Notes: a model not told the origin generated them from the sequence alone. 64,000 bases of DNA from CAWEPK01 sp963835595 (GCA_963835595.1 CAWIGL010000003.1:682001-746000), one strand, 5' to 3'; numbered from the stretch's first letter, positions 16,054 through 24,432 are shown. Translations and numbers: made by a program.

Positions 16054-18050
16054 ATGGGTTCGCTAAAGCGCTGGATCAACGAGCGTTGGCCTCTTGATCC
16101 ACTGATCCGTTTAAGTCTCGATGAAGAGATGGTCGGGGGAGCCAGTTTCTCCTATATCTTCGGGAGCTCCGTCCTGACGATGTTCCTTCTCCAGGTCGTG
16201 ACCGGGGTATGGCAGCTCCTCTACTTCGTTCCCACGGTTGACCACGGCTACGTCAGCCTTTCCTATCTTCGCACGCAGGTCCCCTTCGGATGGCTCGTTC
16301 ACGGACTGCACTACTGGGGGGCAAGCGCAATGATCGTCCTGATCGGATTGCACATGTCGAGGGTCCTTCTCTGGGGGGCTTACAAAGACCCCCGTCAATT
16401 GACATGGCTGATCGGCGTTTTTCTCCTGCTCCTCACGCTGGCCCTCGGTTTCACGGGCCCGATTCTCCCGTGGGACGAGCGGGGCTACTGGGAAGCAGAA
16501 GTCGGCACAAGCATGGCCGGTACGGCGCCTTACGTCGGGACCGTGGCCGCGGACCTTTTGCGGGGCAGCCCAGAGCTGGGTCAGAGAACCGTCTCGCGCT
16601 TCTTCTTCCTTCACGTAGCCGTCCTCCCCACGATCCTGCTCGGCCTGATCGGGCTCCACCTCGTCGCTTTCCGGAAATTCGGAATTTCCGGCCCCTGGGA
16701 CCCGGCCAGGCGGCAGCGAAAAGGCGCCTTCTGGCCGGACCAGGTGCTCAAGGACGCGGTCATCGTCACCTCCATTTTTGTCATCCTCGTGGGTCTGTCC
16801 GCCTACTTTCCGCCTCCCTTCACGGGCTTGAAAGACGTGAGAATCTATTCTTACACGCCGAAACCTGAGTGGTACTTCCTCTTCCTTTACCAGACCCTCA
16901 AGGCTTTTCGCGGGCCCCTCGAACCCATAGGGACCGCCGGAATTCCCCTCCTCGTGGTCCTCCTCATGCTGTTGCTTCCTTTTGTCGACCGCAATCCTGA
17001 GCGAAACCCAAGAAAGCGGCCTGTCGTCCTGGTCGGATATCTGATCTTGATCACCTGGGTCGTCACGATGGCATTTGTCGGATACTACAGCAAACCGGGG
17101 GCTGCGGCCTCGACGGGCGGCCCTGGCAGCAGCCCGCCCGCCGGTCCGGGGAATACCCCCAAAGGAAACCCAAACGTTTTCTCTCAGGCAAGCGGGGCGC
17201 CGGCCGGCCCACCGCACACTATGTCGGCGAGCGCGAAGAAAGGGGAACAACTCTTTCATTCCGAGGGCTGCATCGGGTGTCATAAGATCAACGGCCAGGG
17301 CGGGAGCATCGGGCCTGATCTTTCTTCCGGGACCTTGAAAGGAAAATCACGTCAGTGGATCACCGTGCAAATTCAGGACCCCAAGAAGCACTTCCCAAAT
17401 TCCGTCATGCCGGCTTTCTCTTCCCTGACCAAGGATCGACTCAATGAATTGCTCGATTTCCTGATGCCTCAGACCCGGGGTGCGGCCGTCTCCGTCCCTC
17501 CATCCGGGGGTCAGCCCCAGGCTGAGACAACACCCCCGGAAATGAAGCCGGCGGCGGCGACCTTTCCGCCTTCTCCAGCCCAGACAGAGACAGGGCCCAG
17601 AGCCCCCCGGGAGAGGCGGCTTACGTTATCGGAGATTGGGGACTCGGTCAATCCCTGTTCGAAGACAACTGTCAACAGTGCCACGGCCCTCAGGGCACGG
17701 ACAAGGTCCCGAATCCGGGTTCGACAGATGGGACCGTGCCTCCGCTCAACCCCATCGATCGCAGCCTTTCGGACCAGGACCCGGAGAAGTTCGCGGAGAA
17801 CATCGATCGGTATATCCAGCACGGATCGGTGCCGGAGGGGTCGAACCCTGCGCTTCACATGCTGTCTTTCGGAGACTCGAAATCTTTGTCCCAGCCGATG
17901 ATCTCCGACGTTGAGGCTTACGTCATGCACCTGAACGGCGTGAATCGGGCCAAGGTCATGGAACCCGGCATCGAGCCGCAGTTCTTCTTTTGGCTGACTG
18001 CCGCCGCATTCGGTGTGGTCTGGCTGGTTTTATTTGTCCTATGGATTTAG
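16054..18050 (+). CDS. fused cytochrome b - dihaem cytochrome c of a bc complex, one frame break
   Basis: Residues 1-350 form a complete cytochrome b (b6 plus subunit IV parts fused) with haem histidines in LVHGLHYWG and LIGLHMSR, and in FFLHVAV and LIGLHLVAF, and a quinol-site PEWYF in KPEWYFLFLYQTLKAF near 270. A Gly/Pro-rich linker leads to a cytochrome c domain with CIGCH near residue 405, a second linker, then a further c domain with CQQCH and a C-terminal membrane helix. The second c domain is in another frame: a C6 run at 17603-17608 would need to be C7. Corrected, this is a single roughly 666-residue b-c-c protein. It should pass electrons from quinol to the caa3 oxidase encoded just upstream. 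Alternatively the tail could be a separate cytochrome gene, but no start codon supports that. Confidence 0.82.
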
Positions 18051-18119
18051 GACCGGTCGGAAGCAGGTCTTTCGTTTGGGTTGTGATGGCCCCAAAATCT
18101 ACCTTCATGAGGTGCGGTA

Positions 18120-18731
18120 ATGGCTGACTATCTCTCCGAGAGCTCCTCCCCCGGGTTGCCGCAGGGGTGTCCGCAGGGCTGTTCGTTTGCATCAAGCGGC
18201 GCCGAACCTGGCGGCGGTGGTCCCGGCCCTGCTCAGACAACGCGGAGGGGGTTCCTTAAAGCGGCGGTCGCCATCTTTGGTGGGTTCGTGGCCTTCGTTC
18301 TTGCCATTCCCATGATCGGGACAATCATCGACAACGCCTTTCGGAAGAAGCCTCCCCGTTGGTCGAAAATCGGGAACATTGACTCCTTGTCCATCAATCA
18401 GCCTGAAAACATGCCATTTCCTTATCTAAGCCGGGATGCATATATCCGGGAGACGGTGACGCACAGCGTATGGGTCATCAAGCACTCGGCCTCCGAGGTC
18501 ACCGTTTTTTCTCCTATATGCCCCCATCTGGGGTGTTACTATCACTGGCACCCCGAGAGACAGGAATTCATCTGTCCCTGTCACGCAAGCATTTATTCAA
18601 TCACCGGAAATGTCCTGGGCGGGCCGGCCCCCCGTCCCCTGGACACCCTGCCTTACAAGGTCCAAGGAGGGCAACTGCTTGTCGAGTGGGAGGTCTTCAA
18701 GGTTGGGATTCCCGAGAAGGTCCGGGTCTAA
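18120..18731 (+). CDS. Rieske iron-sulfur protein of the bc complex
   Basis: 203 residues. An N-terminal cysteine- and glycine-rich stretch precedes a Tat-like signal with TRRGFLKAAVAIFGGFVAFVLAIPMIG, which also acts as membrane anchor. The Rieske cluster ligands are CPHLGC near residue 139 and CPCHAS near 159, with the usual GxxxxGPAPRPL loop following (GNVLGGPAPRPLDTLPY). It transfers electrons from quinol to the cytochrome c domains of the preceding protein. The gene follows the cytochrome b gene by about 70 bases, the reverse of the usual Rieske-first order. It is the last gene before the integrated element. Confidence 0.93.
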   Translation: MADYLSESSSPGLPQGCPQGCSFASSGAEPGGGGPGPAQTTRRGFLKAAVAIFGGFVAFVLAIPMIGTIIDNAFRKKPPRWSKIGNIDSLSINQPENMPFPYLSRDAYIRETVTHSVWVIKHSASEVTVFSPICPHLGCYYHWHPERQEFICPCHASIYSITGNVLGGPAPRPLDTLPYKVQGGQLLVEWEVFKVGIPEKVRV

Positions 18732-19116
18732 AGACCTTCGGGACTTTGAGAAGCAACACCGCCGGCCATGCGACCGGAAAACCGGCTGACCCTCTTCCTT
18801 TGGCGCCCGATTCCTGTCACGATCTCTTAAGGTGAGACTGGAACTACTTCTAACTTATTGAAATTACAAGCGCGCCTGCCGCGAATCGAACGCGGAACCT
18901 ACGGCTTAGAAGTTATTTGCAAGGGATACCCGAACGCTTCCCGATTCCATACTTTTCAAGTCTCCACAACACCTACCCGGCAATGGGGCACGGCGGGCAT
19001 TCCCGATTTTCAGGCGCGGAAATCCCATGACTACTATACAAGGACTATACAAAACGTGCGCCTAAAGTTCATACTTAGTTCATAGTGCAAAGGGGGCCTG
19101 AAAATGGCCCCTTCTC
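18732..19116. other. attL side of the integrated element, no gene seen
   Basis: 385 bases holding the stranded tRNA-Arg 3' half (18870-18912) and low-coding sequence on both sides. The bases beyond 18913 no longer match a tRNA. A stem (GGGGCC, 7-base loop, GGCCCC) at about 19092-19111 lies just past the stop of the minus-strand small gene and may terminate it. Confidence 0.5.
18870..18912 (-). repeat. attL: displaced 3' half of tRNA-Arg(UCU)
   Basis: Reads on the minus strand as the anticodon-loop-to-acceptor half of the tRNA at 27383-27456. The last 20 bases (18893-18912) are identical to 27405-27424. Its acceptor strand CAGGCGC pairs perfectly with the 5' strand GCGCCTG at the other junction, whereas the present tRNA has a U-G wobble there, so this is probably the original host half. 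Confidence 0.88.
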
Positions 19117-19284
19117 TTACTTCTGCCGGTCGGTTTCCTTCTCCTCCGGGGGAGAGGTGGCCGGGGTCTCCGGCATTCCGTGCAGCTTCTTCATCCGTAA
19201 AACGATCAACTTTTTCAGCAAGAGCGGCCTGATCTTCTTGCTGTATTCTTCTTCGAGCTTCGTCCGTGAGACCTTTTCGCTCAT
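19117..19284 (-). CDS. 55-residue charged protein of the element, unknown
   Basis: Reads MSEKVSRTKLEEEYSKKIRP at the start, then a leucine/lysine helix (LLLKKLIVLRMKK) and an acidic proline-rich tail. It is too short for most gene callers but has strong support: GAGGCGG precedes its ATG (19282-19284), and 17 bases further upstream lies a consensus promoter. It is the only minus-strand gene of the element, nearest attL, and is divergent from the cargo genes. No family is recognised; in satellites the divergent small gene is often regulatory or a host-interaction factor, but that is inference only. Confidence 0.6.
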   Translation of the reverse strand: MSEKVSRTKLEEEYSKKIRPLLLKKLIVLRMKKLHGMPETPATSPPEEKETDRQK

Positions 19285-19301
19285 ATTCCGCCTCTTGTTT
19301 C

Positions 19302-19329
19302 ATTATAGCATCGGCCGCCCGCTTGTCAA
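19302..19329 (-). promoter_or_regulatory. consensus sigma-70 promoter of the 55-residue gene
   Basis: On the minus strand TTGACA, a 16-base spacer, then TATAAT: both hexamers match the consensus exactly. The -10 ends 17 bases before the ATG at 19284. Back-to-back with a plus-strand promoter candidate at 19389-19416. Confidence 0.75.
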
Positions 19330-19388
19330 TCTGGTCTTGTGTGACGGTAACGTGTCGCCTTCTCTGCTTATTGTTGGGAACAATGTAA

Positions 19389-19416
19389 TTGACTTCGTGG
19401 GGGGCGATGGTAGAAT
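19389..19416 (+). promoter_or_regulatory. promoter candidate for the cargo genes
   Basis: TTGACT, 16-base spacer, TAGAAT, each one base from consensus, located 85 bases before the first cargo gene at 19502. Together with the opposite promoter at 19302-19329 it forms a divergent control region. Confidence 0.5.
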
Positions 19417-19501
19417 GGTAACAATATCACTGCCCAGACACCATGCCTTTGTTCTGAAAAGGGTAGAATGTAAATCCCGAAAGAAGTGGGGGAAAAATTA
19501 A

Positions 19502-19858
19502 ATGACGATAAAACTGTTATGGATTGCTGCACTTGTTCCTATCCTCGGAGGTTGCGCTTCGAGTTCCAAGCCGGTGCCATTTGGAAAGGATACTTATATG
19601 ATTTCTGCCTCTACAAATCACCCCGGCTTTATGACCGCTAAAATGACCGAAAACATCATGACAACGGCAAACTCGCACTGCGAATCAATGAACAAGGTCA
19701 TGGTGCCCAAAAATACAAACCAATCGGGATCGGCTTGGCAGGCATCCGTAGAATTCATATACAGTTGCGTTGATAAGGACGATCCTGAAAACCAAAGACC
19801 TGTCTGGGGGAAAGCGGCGGATACCAATGTCATTATTGAGAAGCAGATTAAACAATAG
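19502..19858 (+). CDS. small lipoprotein, element cargo
   Basis: 118 residues with a clear lipoprotein signal: MTIKLLWIAALVPILGGC, lipobox LGGC with cysteine at residue 18, followed by a Ser-rich linker. The mature part has two further cysteines (SHCESMN and YSCVDKDD) that could form a disulfide, and an amphipathic central region. No family recognised. It is the first of three consecutive exported or membrane-anchored proteins in the element, which suggests a surface function, for instance in altering phage or partner interaction; this is inference. The ribosome site is a weak GGGGG stretch. Confidence 0.75.
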   Translation: MTIKLLWIAALVPILGGCASSSKPVPFGKDTYMISASTNHPGFMTAKMTENIMTTANSHCESMNKVMVPKNTNQSGSAWQASVEFIYSCVDKDDPENQRPVWGKAADTNVIIEKQIKQ

Positions 19859-19909
19859 GCGACGGCTGAACGGGCCGGGTGGTGGTATGCGAAAGGAAAA
19901 GGGACGGAT

Positions 19910-20260
19910 ATGGCAAAAACCGAACAGTCTCATGTTATCTATGCAGCAGTCGCTCTTATCGTGGGATTGGCTTTAGTCGGAAGTTATTCTTATTTCCGCT
20001 ATCAAGAACTCTCCGACGCCCGTGCAAAGGCCCGTCAAGCAGATATCGAAAAAAAGGAGAAGGATCAGAAGTATTCAGACAACAAAGCCCTCTTAGATAT
20101 CTGCATGCAAAAAGCGGACGCCAAAGCGGATTACAATATGAAAATCAACGCGACCAGACAAGGCGTTAACTATTCCATCCCTACGGAATTGTTGAGACAG
20201 ATAGAGAGCAAGAGGAATAGCGAAAAAGAGCTATGCACAAAGATGTACCCGACTTACTGA
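19910..20260 (+). CDS. membrane-anchored small coiled-coil protein, element cargo
   Basis: 116 residues: short cytoplasmic start, one membrane helix at about residues 10-28 (IYAAVALIVGLALVGSYSYF), then a highly charged helical region rich in Lys, Asp and Ala with two cysteines (LDICMQK and KELCTKM). Probably anchored with the coiled-coil part outside the membrane. No family recognised. It is flanked by an exported lipoprotein and an exported soluble protein, so the three may act together at the envelope. The ATG follows AAAAGGGACGG. Confidence 0.65.
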   Translation: MAKTEQSHVIYAAVALIVGLALVGSYSYFRYQELSDARAKARQADIEKKEKDQKYSDNKALLDICMQKADAKADYNMKINATRQGVNYSIPTELLRQIESKRNSEKELCTKMYPTY

Positions 20261-20334
20261 ACTAATCATGGGGGATAGGCTGACGGGCCGAAAAGCGCTT
20301 TCTCCCGATGGGGAACTGAAGAGAAGGGAGGCAG

Positions 20335-20750
20335 ATGAAAAAGTTTCTGGTATTTTCCACTGCTTGGTTGGTATTCATTATCACTTCTTCGGCGGATGCC
20401 CAAAGCACCTAGCACTTCAAGAGAGGTGCGCCGAAGGGGCTAAGAACTTTGTCGAACGTCTTAATGCCCCTGAATCGTATATCTCCCATTACAGTAAAAA
20501 ACGTGATGCATGTTTCATACGTGTAGGATTCTATCTTGGCGTAATAAAAGATGACGTGACGATAAAGGATAAGAGTTATGTCCTTAAACACCCCCATTGG
20601 ATGGTGGCTTCATACAACGTCTTTGATGGTAAAGGGATTGGCAATTGCGCCTATATAGGCATGGAAAATCAGGAATGCTGGGTTGAAAATACAAAATGCA
20701 AAACAATTGAGGAATTTGAAAATCTCATACGCCCATATATGGAAGAGTGA
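20335..20750 (+). CDS. secreted cysteine-rich protein, one frame break, element cargo
   Basis: The ATG at 20335 follows GGGAGG and starts a clean signal peptide (MKKFLVFSTAWLVFIITSSADA), but that frame stops at 20410-20412. The mature protein continues in another frame as LALQERCAEGAKNFVERLNAPESYIS, extends to 20750 and has six cysteines. One missing C in the ACC at 20407-20409 explains the break, joining AQST to LALQ. A longer frame from 20268 exists but lacks a signal and a ribosome site and reads through the signal region out of frame. No family recognised; the N-terminal signal plus even cysteine number suggests a disulfide-bonded periplasmic protein. Confidence 0.6.
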
Positions 20751-20836
20751 TTTTCAGAGCACAGGGTCGCTTCCGAAGAGACGGGAACCCTACCGGCCCT
20801 TCGCCTGAATGAATAGAATCCGCAAAGGGAACGAAA

Positions 20837-21595
20837 ATGAAAATGAGCGACAAAGACAGATTTATGGCAATCTCAAGGTCCAGTGAGTATATCAAAGGCT
20901 ATGAAGAACTGCGCAATCTTTTCAATCTCAGAATGAATCTCAGAAAGAGAGGCGAAATACACGTGTTGGTGCCAAAGTTTGAACTAGCCCAGTACGACCT
21001 ATGTATCAAGTGGGGCATAGGAAGTTTTATTCGCCCTCGGCTGCCTATAGAAGAAGCGATGGAATTGGCGAGGATAAAAAGCGTATTGAAGAGAATACCC
21101 TACGGTGAAATACCCGAAGAGAGGCGGCATACGAATGCCTTTGCCTCGCCCAACTGGGGCAACCTTTCTTCCTTTTACCTTACCGGGATTCTCCCACAGA
21201 ATGTTTTTGAAATAGACATAACAAAGAGCACAAAGGAATTAGTGAAAGATTTCCGTCAGAAAGTCGGACTATTGAAGCAGAACGCTGCAAAAGAGAAGAT
21301 AATAAAGAAGACCACATACAATCCATGGGAAATATGGGACATGGTTCAATCAGGGCTAAACCTGAATGCTATAGCCCGCAAGTTTCATGAGAAAAGCACC
21401 CGGAGCGGAAGAAAGACCCCGCGTGGAAAAAGAAGTCCCGCCTACAATACGACACTATGGCTACCTTACAAGCGCGTCGAACGGGCTTATCGCCAAGCCG
21501 TGAAAATGATTCAGGCCGTGGAAAGTTCAGTCCTTAAGACACAAACCGCTCCAACAGAGACCGCAAATCGCGTTCATCGCAAACCCGCTCTTTAA
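20837..21595 (+). CDS. unknown 252-residue basic protein of the element
   Basis: Soluble, basic protein with no recognised family. The middle contains GIGSFIRPRLPIEEAMELARIKSVLKRIPYG and a stretch HTNAFASPNWGNLSSFYLTGILPQN; the C-terminal third (NPWEIWDMVQSGLNLNAIARKF) reads like a helix-turn-helix with an arginine- and lysine-rich tail, so DNA binding is possible. It is separated from the exported cargo by 86 bases and from DUF5659 by 119 bases that contain a strong inverted repeat. Codon use is more AT-rich than the host genes around the element. Confidence 0.6.
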   Translation: MKMSDKDRFMAISRSSEYIKGYEELRNLFNLRMNLRKRGEIHVLVPKFELAQYDLCIKWGIGSFIRPRLPIEEAMELARIKSVLKRIPYGEIPEERRHTNAFASPNWGNLSSFYLTGILPQNVFEIDITKSTKELVKDFRQKVGLLKQNAAKEKIIKKTTYNPWEIWDMVQSGLNLNAIARKFHEKSTRSGRKTPRGKRSPAYNTTLWLPYKRVERAYRQAVKMIQAVESSVLKTQTAPTETANRVHRKPAL

Positions 21596-21626
21596 AGACT
21601 CCGCTCAATATTCACACTCCGCAGAG

Positions 21627-21657
21627 TTGACGTTTAAGAGAAATTCATAAACGTCAA
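21627..21657. promoter_or_regulatory. 10-bp perfect inverted repeat upstream of the replication genes
   Basis: TTGACGTTTA, 11-base loop, TAAACGTCAA: arms are exact reverse complements. It lies 58 bases before the DUF5659-like gene and 32 bases after the unknown gene. It could be an operator or a terminator; there is no U-tract, which favours protein binding. Confidence 0.6.
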
Positions 21658-21714
21658 TTTCTAAGTTTTGCATTCGAGTCTAAACTTGCCTCAGTAAATG
21701 AAAAGGAGGCTCAC

Positions 21715-21996
21715 ATGCCAAAGACCACCCGCCGCATCCCCGTTTTGGACCTGAATCAATCGGCCTTCCACATGCTACAGCACGATAATCCGCAGGAAGA
21801 GTTACAGCCCGGCGGACGAGTGGCCTTCATGCATGATGCCGGTGCGCTTTTCTATGAACTGTCCGCCCGGTACAACCAGAATGAGCCGGTGCCCGTGCAG
21901 GACTTTGTAAACTGCCAGAGGCAGTTGCGAGCACGCATGATGACCCTTAAAAACGGAAATGGAAAGGTTACGGATCATGGACGGAAAATCCATTAG
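21715..21996 (+). CDS. DUF5659-like small protein
   Basis: 93 residues starting MPKTTRRIPVLDLNQSAFHML, a beginning I associate with DUF5659 proteins of prophage-like islands in Desulfobacterota and related bacteria; function unknown. The middle contains GRVAFMHDAGALFYELSARYN and the C-terminal part QLRARMMTLKNGNGK, consistent with a small alpha/beta fold. A strong ribosome site AAGGAGG precedes the ATG. Its 3' end overlaps the primase-like gene by 20 bases, so the two are translationally coupled and DUF5659 may help replication. Confidence 0.65.
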   Translation: MPKTTRRIPVLDLNQSAFHMLQHDNPQEELQPGGRVAFMHDAGALFYELSARYNQNEPVPVQDFVNCQRQLRARMMTLKNGNGKVTDHGRKIH

Positions 21997-24418
21997 TCCC
22001 TTTGCCTATTTCCTCAACGGCTATAACCCCGACAGTGATTCGCTCGTAAGAACAGCGCTCGAAGACTGGACAGGCAACAGCGGGCTATTGGGTGAAACCC
22101 TGGAGAAATACCAAGTCCGGCTCTTTTCCGGGAACGCCGACGCTCTGAAGGAGCGCCTGGGCTTCGCCTCTTTCGACGGCCAAGGCATACTCAGGACGGC
22201 CAGGCTGGTTGAAATCCCTTCTTTCAGTCCGAACGGCGCTATCATATCATGGAGCTACCGGCTGTATCCGCCTCTTGACGGCAGGCGCTATCTCCATCCG
22301 AAGGGACAACCGGCAAGACCGTACATTCTCCCCGAAGTATGGTCCGTCCGGGAGAAGACAAATAAACCCCTATGGATTACTGAGGGGGCGAAGAAAGCTC
22401 TGAAGCTCGTTCAGCACGGCAGACACGCCATATCGCTTGCGGGCGTATGGAGTTTTAAGGAGGGCAAGGACGGCGAAGAGACGTTCATCTTCGACGATCT
22501 GGAACAGTTTGTATGGAAAGGTCGGACAGTCTTCATGGGCTTCGACGCCGATCTGTGGACAAATCCGGGCGTCCGCTTTGCCTTGTACGAACTAGCACTT
22601 AAGCTCATGACCAAGGGCGCCCTTTTTCACTTCCCTAAGTGGGCCGGGGCGAAAGGGATAGACGACTACCTCGTGATGCAACAGGGCGCGGAGAAGGCCC
22701 TTAGCGACCTTGAGGGCAAAGCTCTACCCTTTGACAGGTTCGTATGCCCCGACCATCGTGATGCCGTCGTACGGGCGCTCAGGCTTGCCCAGGGGGCTTT
22801 TTCCGACCTCGACAGGGAAAGTATCGTTACCACGGTTGCCAAGAAGTTGAATATCCGCCCGAAGAGGCTATTCGTTGAGCTTCAGAAGGATAAAGAAGCG
22901 GCGCAGCCAACATACTCTGACGATGAGAAGGCAGCAGCCCTTGAGCTTCTGAAGAAGCCCGATCTTGTGACGCGGTTTCTATCGGTGTGCCACACCCGCT
23001 ACCTGGGCAGAGATGAGACCCTTATTCTTGTGAAGCTCGCCTGTGTAACTCGGCATTTCAATAGGGGCCTTTCGGTTATTCTCAGCGCAACATCGAGCAC
23101 GGGCAAGAGTTTTCTTATCGAGATTGTGCTTCTGACGTGCGACCCCGGAACCTTCGAAAACTTCACACGCACAAGCGCCCAATATCTGCTTTATCGGCAG
23201 GAACCTCTTGACCATGTAATTGTTACTTACTTTGAGCTTCAGGGAACCGGGCAGACGGCGGAGATTATCAGGACGGCGCTTTCTGAAGGCACGCTTCGTC
23301 TGGGGACGGTCCTGAAGGACTCGACCGGGAGCATGAAGGCGGAGAACATCGAGAAGGACACCCGTGGACTTGTCATCCTCAGCACGCATACGGGCAGGAG
23401 CATCGATCACGAATTGGCTACCCGCGTCCTTACGCAAGAAATTACCCACGATGAAGCTCTCGCCCGCGACGTGTATCGGCAGAAGGCAAATCGGCAGGAC
23501 CGGCCCAACGACAACACTGCCTTCCGTCTATGGCAAGTGGCGGATAGTCTTATTGAGCCTTTGGACGTCCAAATTCCATATCTTCCGCAAATGGCAGAAC
23601 TGTTCCCTACGGACCAGGAACGGTATCACAGGGATTTCGAAAAGGTAATCGCTCTCGTGAAGGCATCCGCTCTATTGCATCAATACCAGAGAGAGCGAAC
23701 CGGTAACGGCGCTGTCATAGCCGATAGACGGGATTACGGGCTTGTCTACAGCCTTTCTAACATCTTCGCGGAGAGCGTCCTTCCCGTGAGTGAACCCGTT
23801 CTAAAGCTCTTAGACATGCTTCAGAATAATCCCGACATGACGAGGGCCGAGGCGCAAGACGCACTATTGGTCAGTGACAAGACCTTAAGACGGCAAATCG
23901 AACAAGCAGCAAGGGCCGGTTTCTTGGAGACAGAAGGGAGGGGAACAAAGCAGACCTTCAAGGTGGTTGAAATACCGAAGCCTCAAACGGTCCTTCCGTC
24001 ACCCGAAGAAATATTTTCATATCTTCCCCATGTCCAAATGTCCAATACGCAAAAAACGAATGAAACACAAGACAAAACACCGGACAATGGCGATTGTCCA
24101 ATAATGTCCAATTGTCCAAAGGGAGAGGAGGAAGCAGCCGGGACCATGCCGGAGTTGGACAACTGGACAAAACTGGACAAAGGGGCTTGTCCAATGGATT
24201 CCGTTGATAGGCAGGGCGAAACAGGCAACCGGACAACTGGACACGAAAAAGGCAATGAGAGTCTTTCTGGCACTTTTACAGAATCTTGCGGGGATCAGCC
24301 GGTGCCCGACGGAAGCTGTGAAAAGCATAAGATGAAATTCCATCCGGCCACCGGGGGTCTTAGGGCTTTTTGCCCGCCACGGCAGACATGGTGCTGGACT
24401 GTGCAACAACAAACGTGA
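21977..24418 (+). CDS. primase/P-loop replication protein of the element
   Basis: 813 residues. The N-terminal 250 resemble DUF3854/TOPRIM-like primase regions: LWITEGAKKALKL, VFMGFDADLWT and GAKGIDDYL give the usual acidic TOPRIM pattern. A central P-loop SATSSTGKSFLIE near residue 375, with VTYFELQGTG as a possible Walker B, points to an ATPase or helicase. Further on is a winged-helix-like stretch (NPDMTRAEAQDALLVSDKTLRRQIEQA), then a low-complexity tail with cysteines. The DNA of this tail holds iteron-like repeats. Start at 21977 (MDGKSISPF) is chosen for spacing to AAGG. This is the likely initiator of satellite replication. Confidence 0.7.
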   Translation: MDGKSISPFAYFLNGYNPDSDSLVRTALEDWTGNSGLLGETLEKYQVRLFSGNADALKERLGFASFDGQGILRTARLVEIPSFSPNGAIISWSYRLYPPLDGRRYLHPKGQPARPYILPEVWSVREKTNKPLWITEGAKKALKLVQHGRHAISLAGVWSFKEGKDGEETFIFDDLEQFVWKGRTVFMGFDADLWTNPGVRFALYELALKLMTKGALFHFPKWAGAKGIDDYLVMQQGAEKALSDLEGKALPFDRFVCPDHRDAVVRALRLAQGAFSDLDRESIVTTVAKKLNIRPKRLFVELQKDKEAAQPTYSDDEKAAALELLKKPDLVTRFLSVCHTRYLGRDETLILVKLACVTRHFNRGLSVILSATSSTGKSFLIEIVLLTCDPGTFENFTRTSAQYLLYRQEPLDHVIVTYFELQGTGQTAEIIRTALSEGTLRLGTVLKDSTGSMKAENIEKDTRGLVILSTHTGRSIDHELATRVLTQEITHDEALARDVYRQKANRQDRPNDNTAFRLWQVADSLIEPLDVQIPYLPQMAELFPTDQERYHRDFEKVIALVKASALLHQYQRERTGNGAVIADRRDYGLVYSLSNIFAESVLPVSEPVLKLLDMLQNNPDMTRAEAQDALLVSDKTLRRQIEQAARAGFLETEGRGTKQTFKVVEIPKPQTVLPSPEEIFSYLPHVQMSNTQKTNETQDKTPDNGDCPIMSNCPKGEEEAAGTMPELDNWTKLDKGACPMDSVDRQGETGNRTTGHEKGNESLSGTFTESCGDQPVPDGSCEKHKMKFHPATGGLRAFCPPRQTWCWTVQQQT
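24031..24245. repeat. TGTCCAA iteron-like array inside the 3' end of the primase gene
   Basis: About a dozen copies of TGTCCAA or its complement TTGGACA within 215 bases: 24031, 24039, 24096, 24105, 24113 and 24188 in one orientation, 24155, 24164 and 24174 in the other, with weaker copies near 24082, 24231 and 24238. The two orientations flank a short gap at about 24120-24154. The coding consequence is repeated NCP and LDN/LDK residues. Iterons beside an initiator gene are typical of replication origins. Confidence 0.7.
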
Positions 24419-24432
24419 AAGGAGAAAGGAAA

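Noticed and set aside
24031..24245. CRISPR-like repeats
   Set aside because: Repeats are 7 bases, irregularly spaced and on both strands within a coding region; no cas genes.
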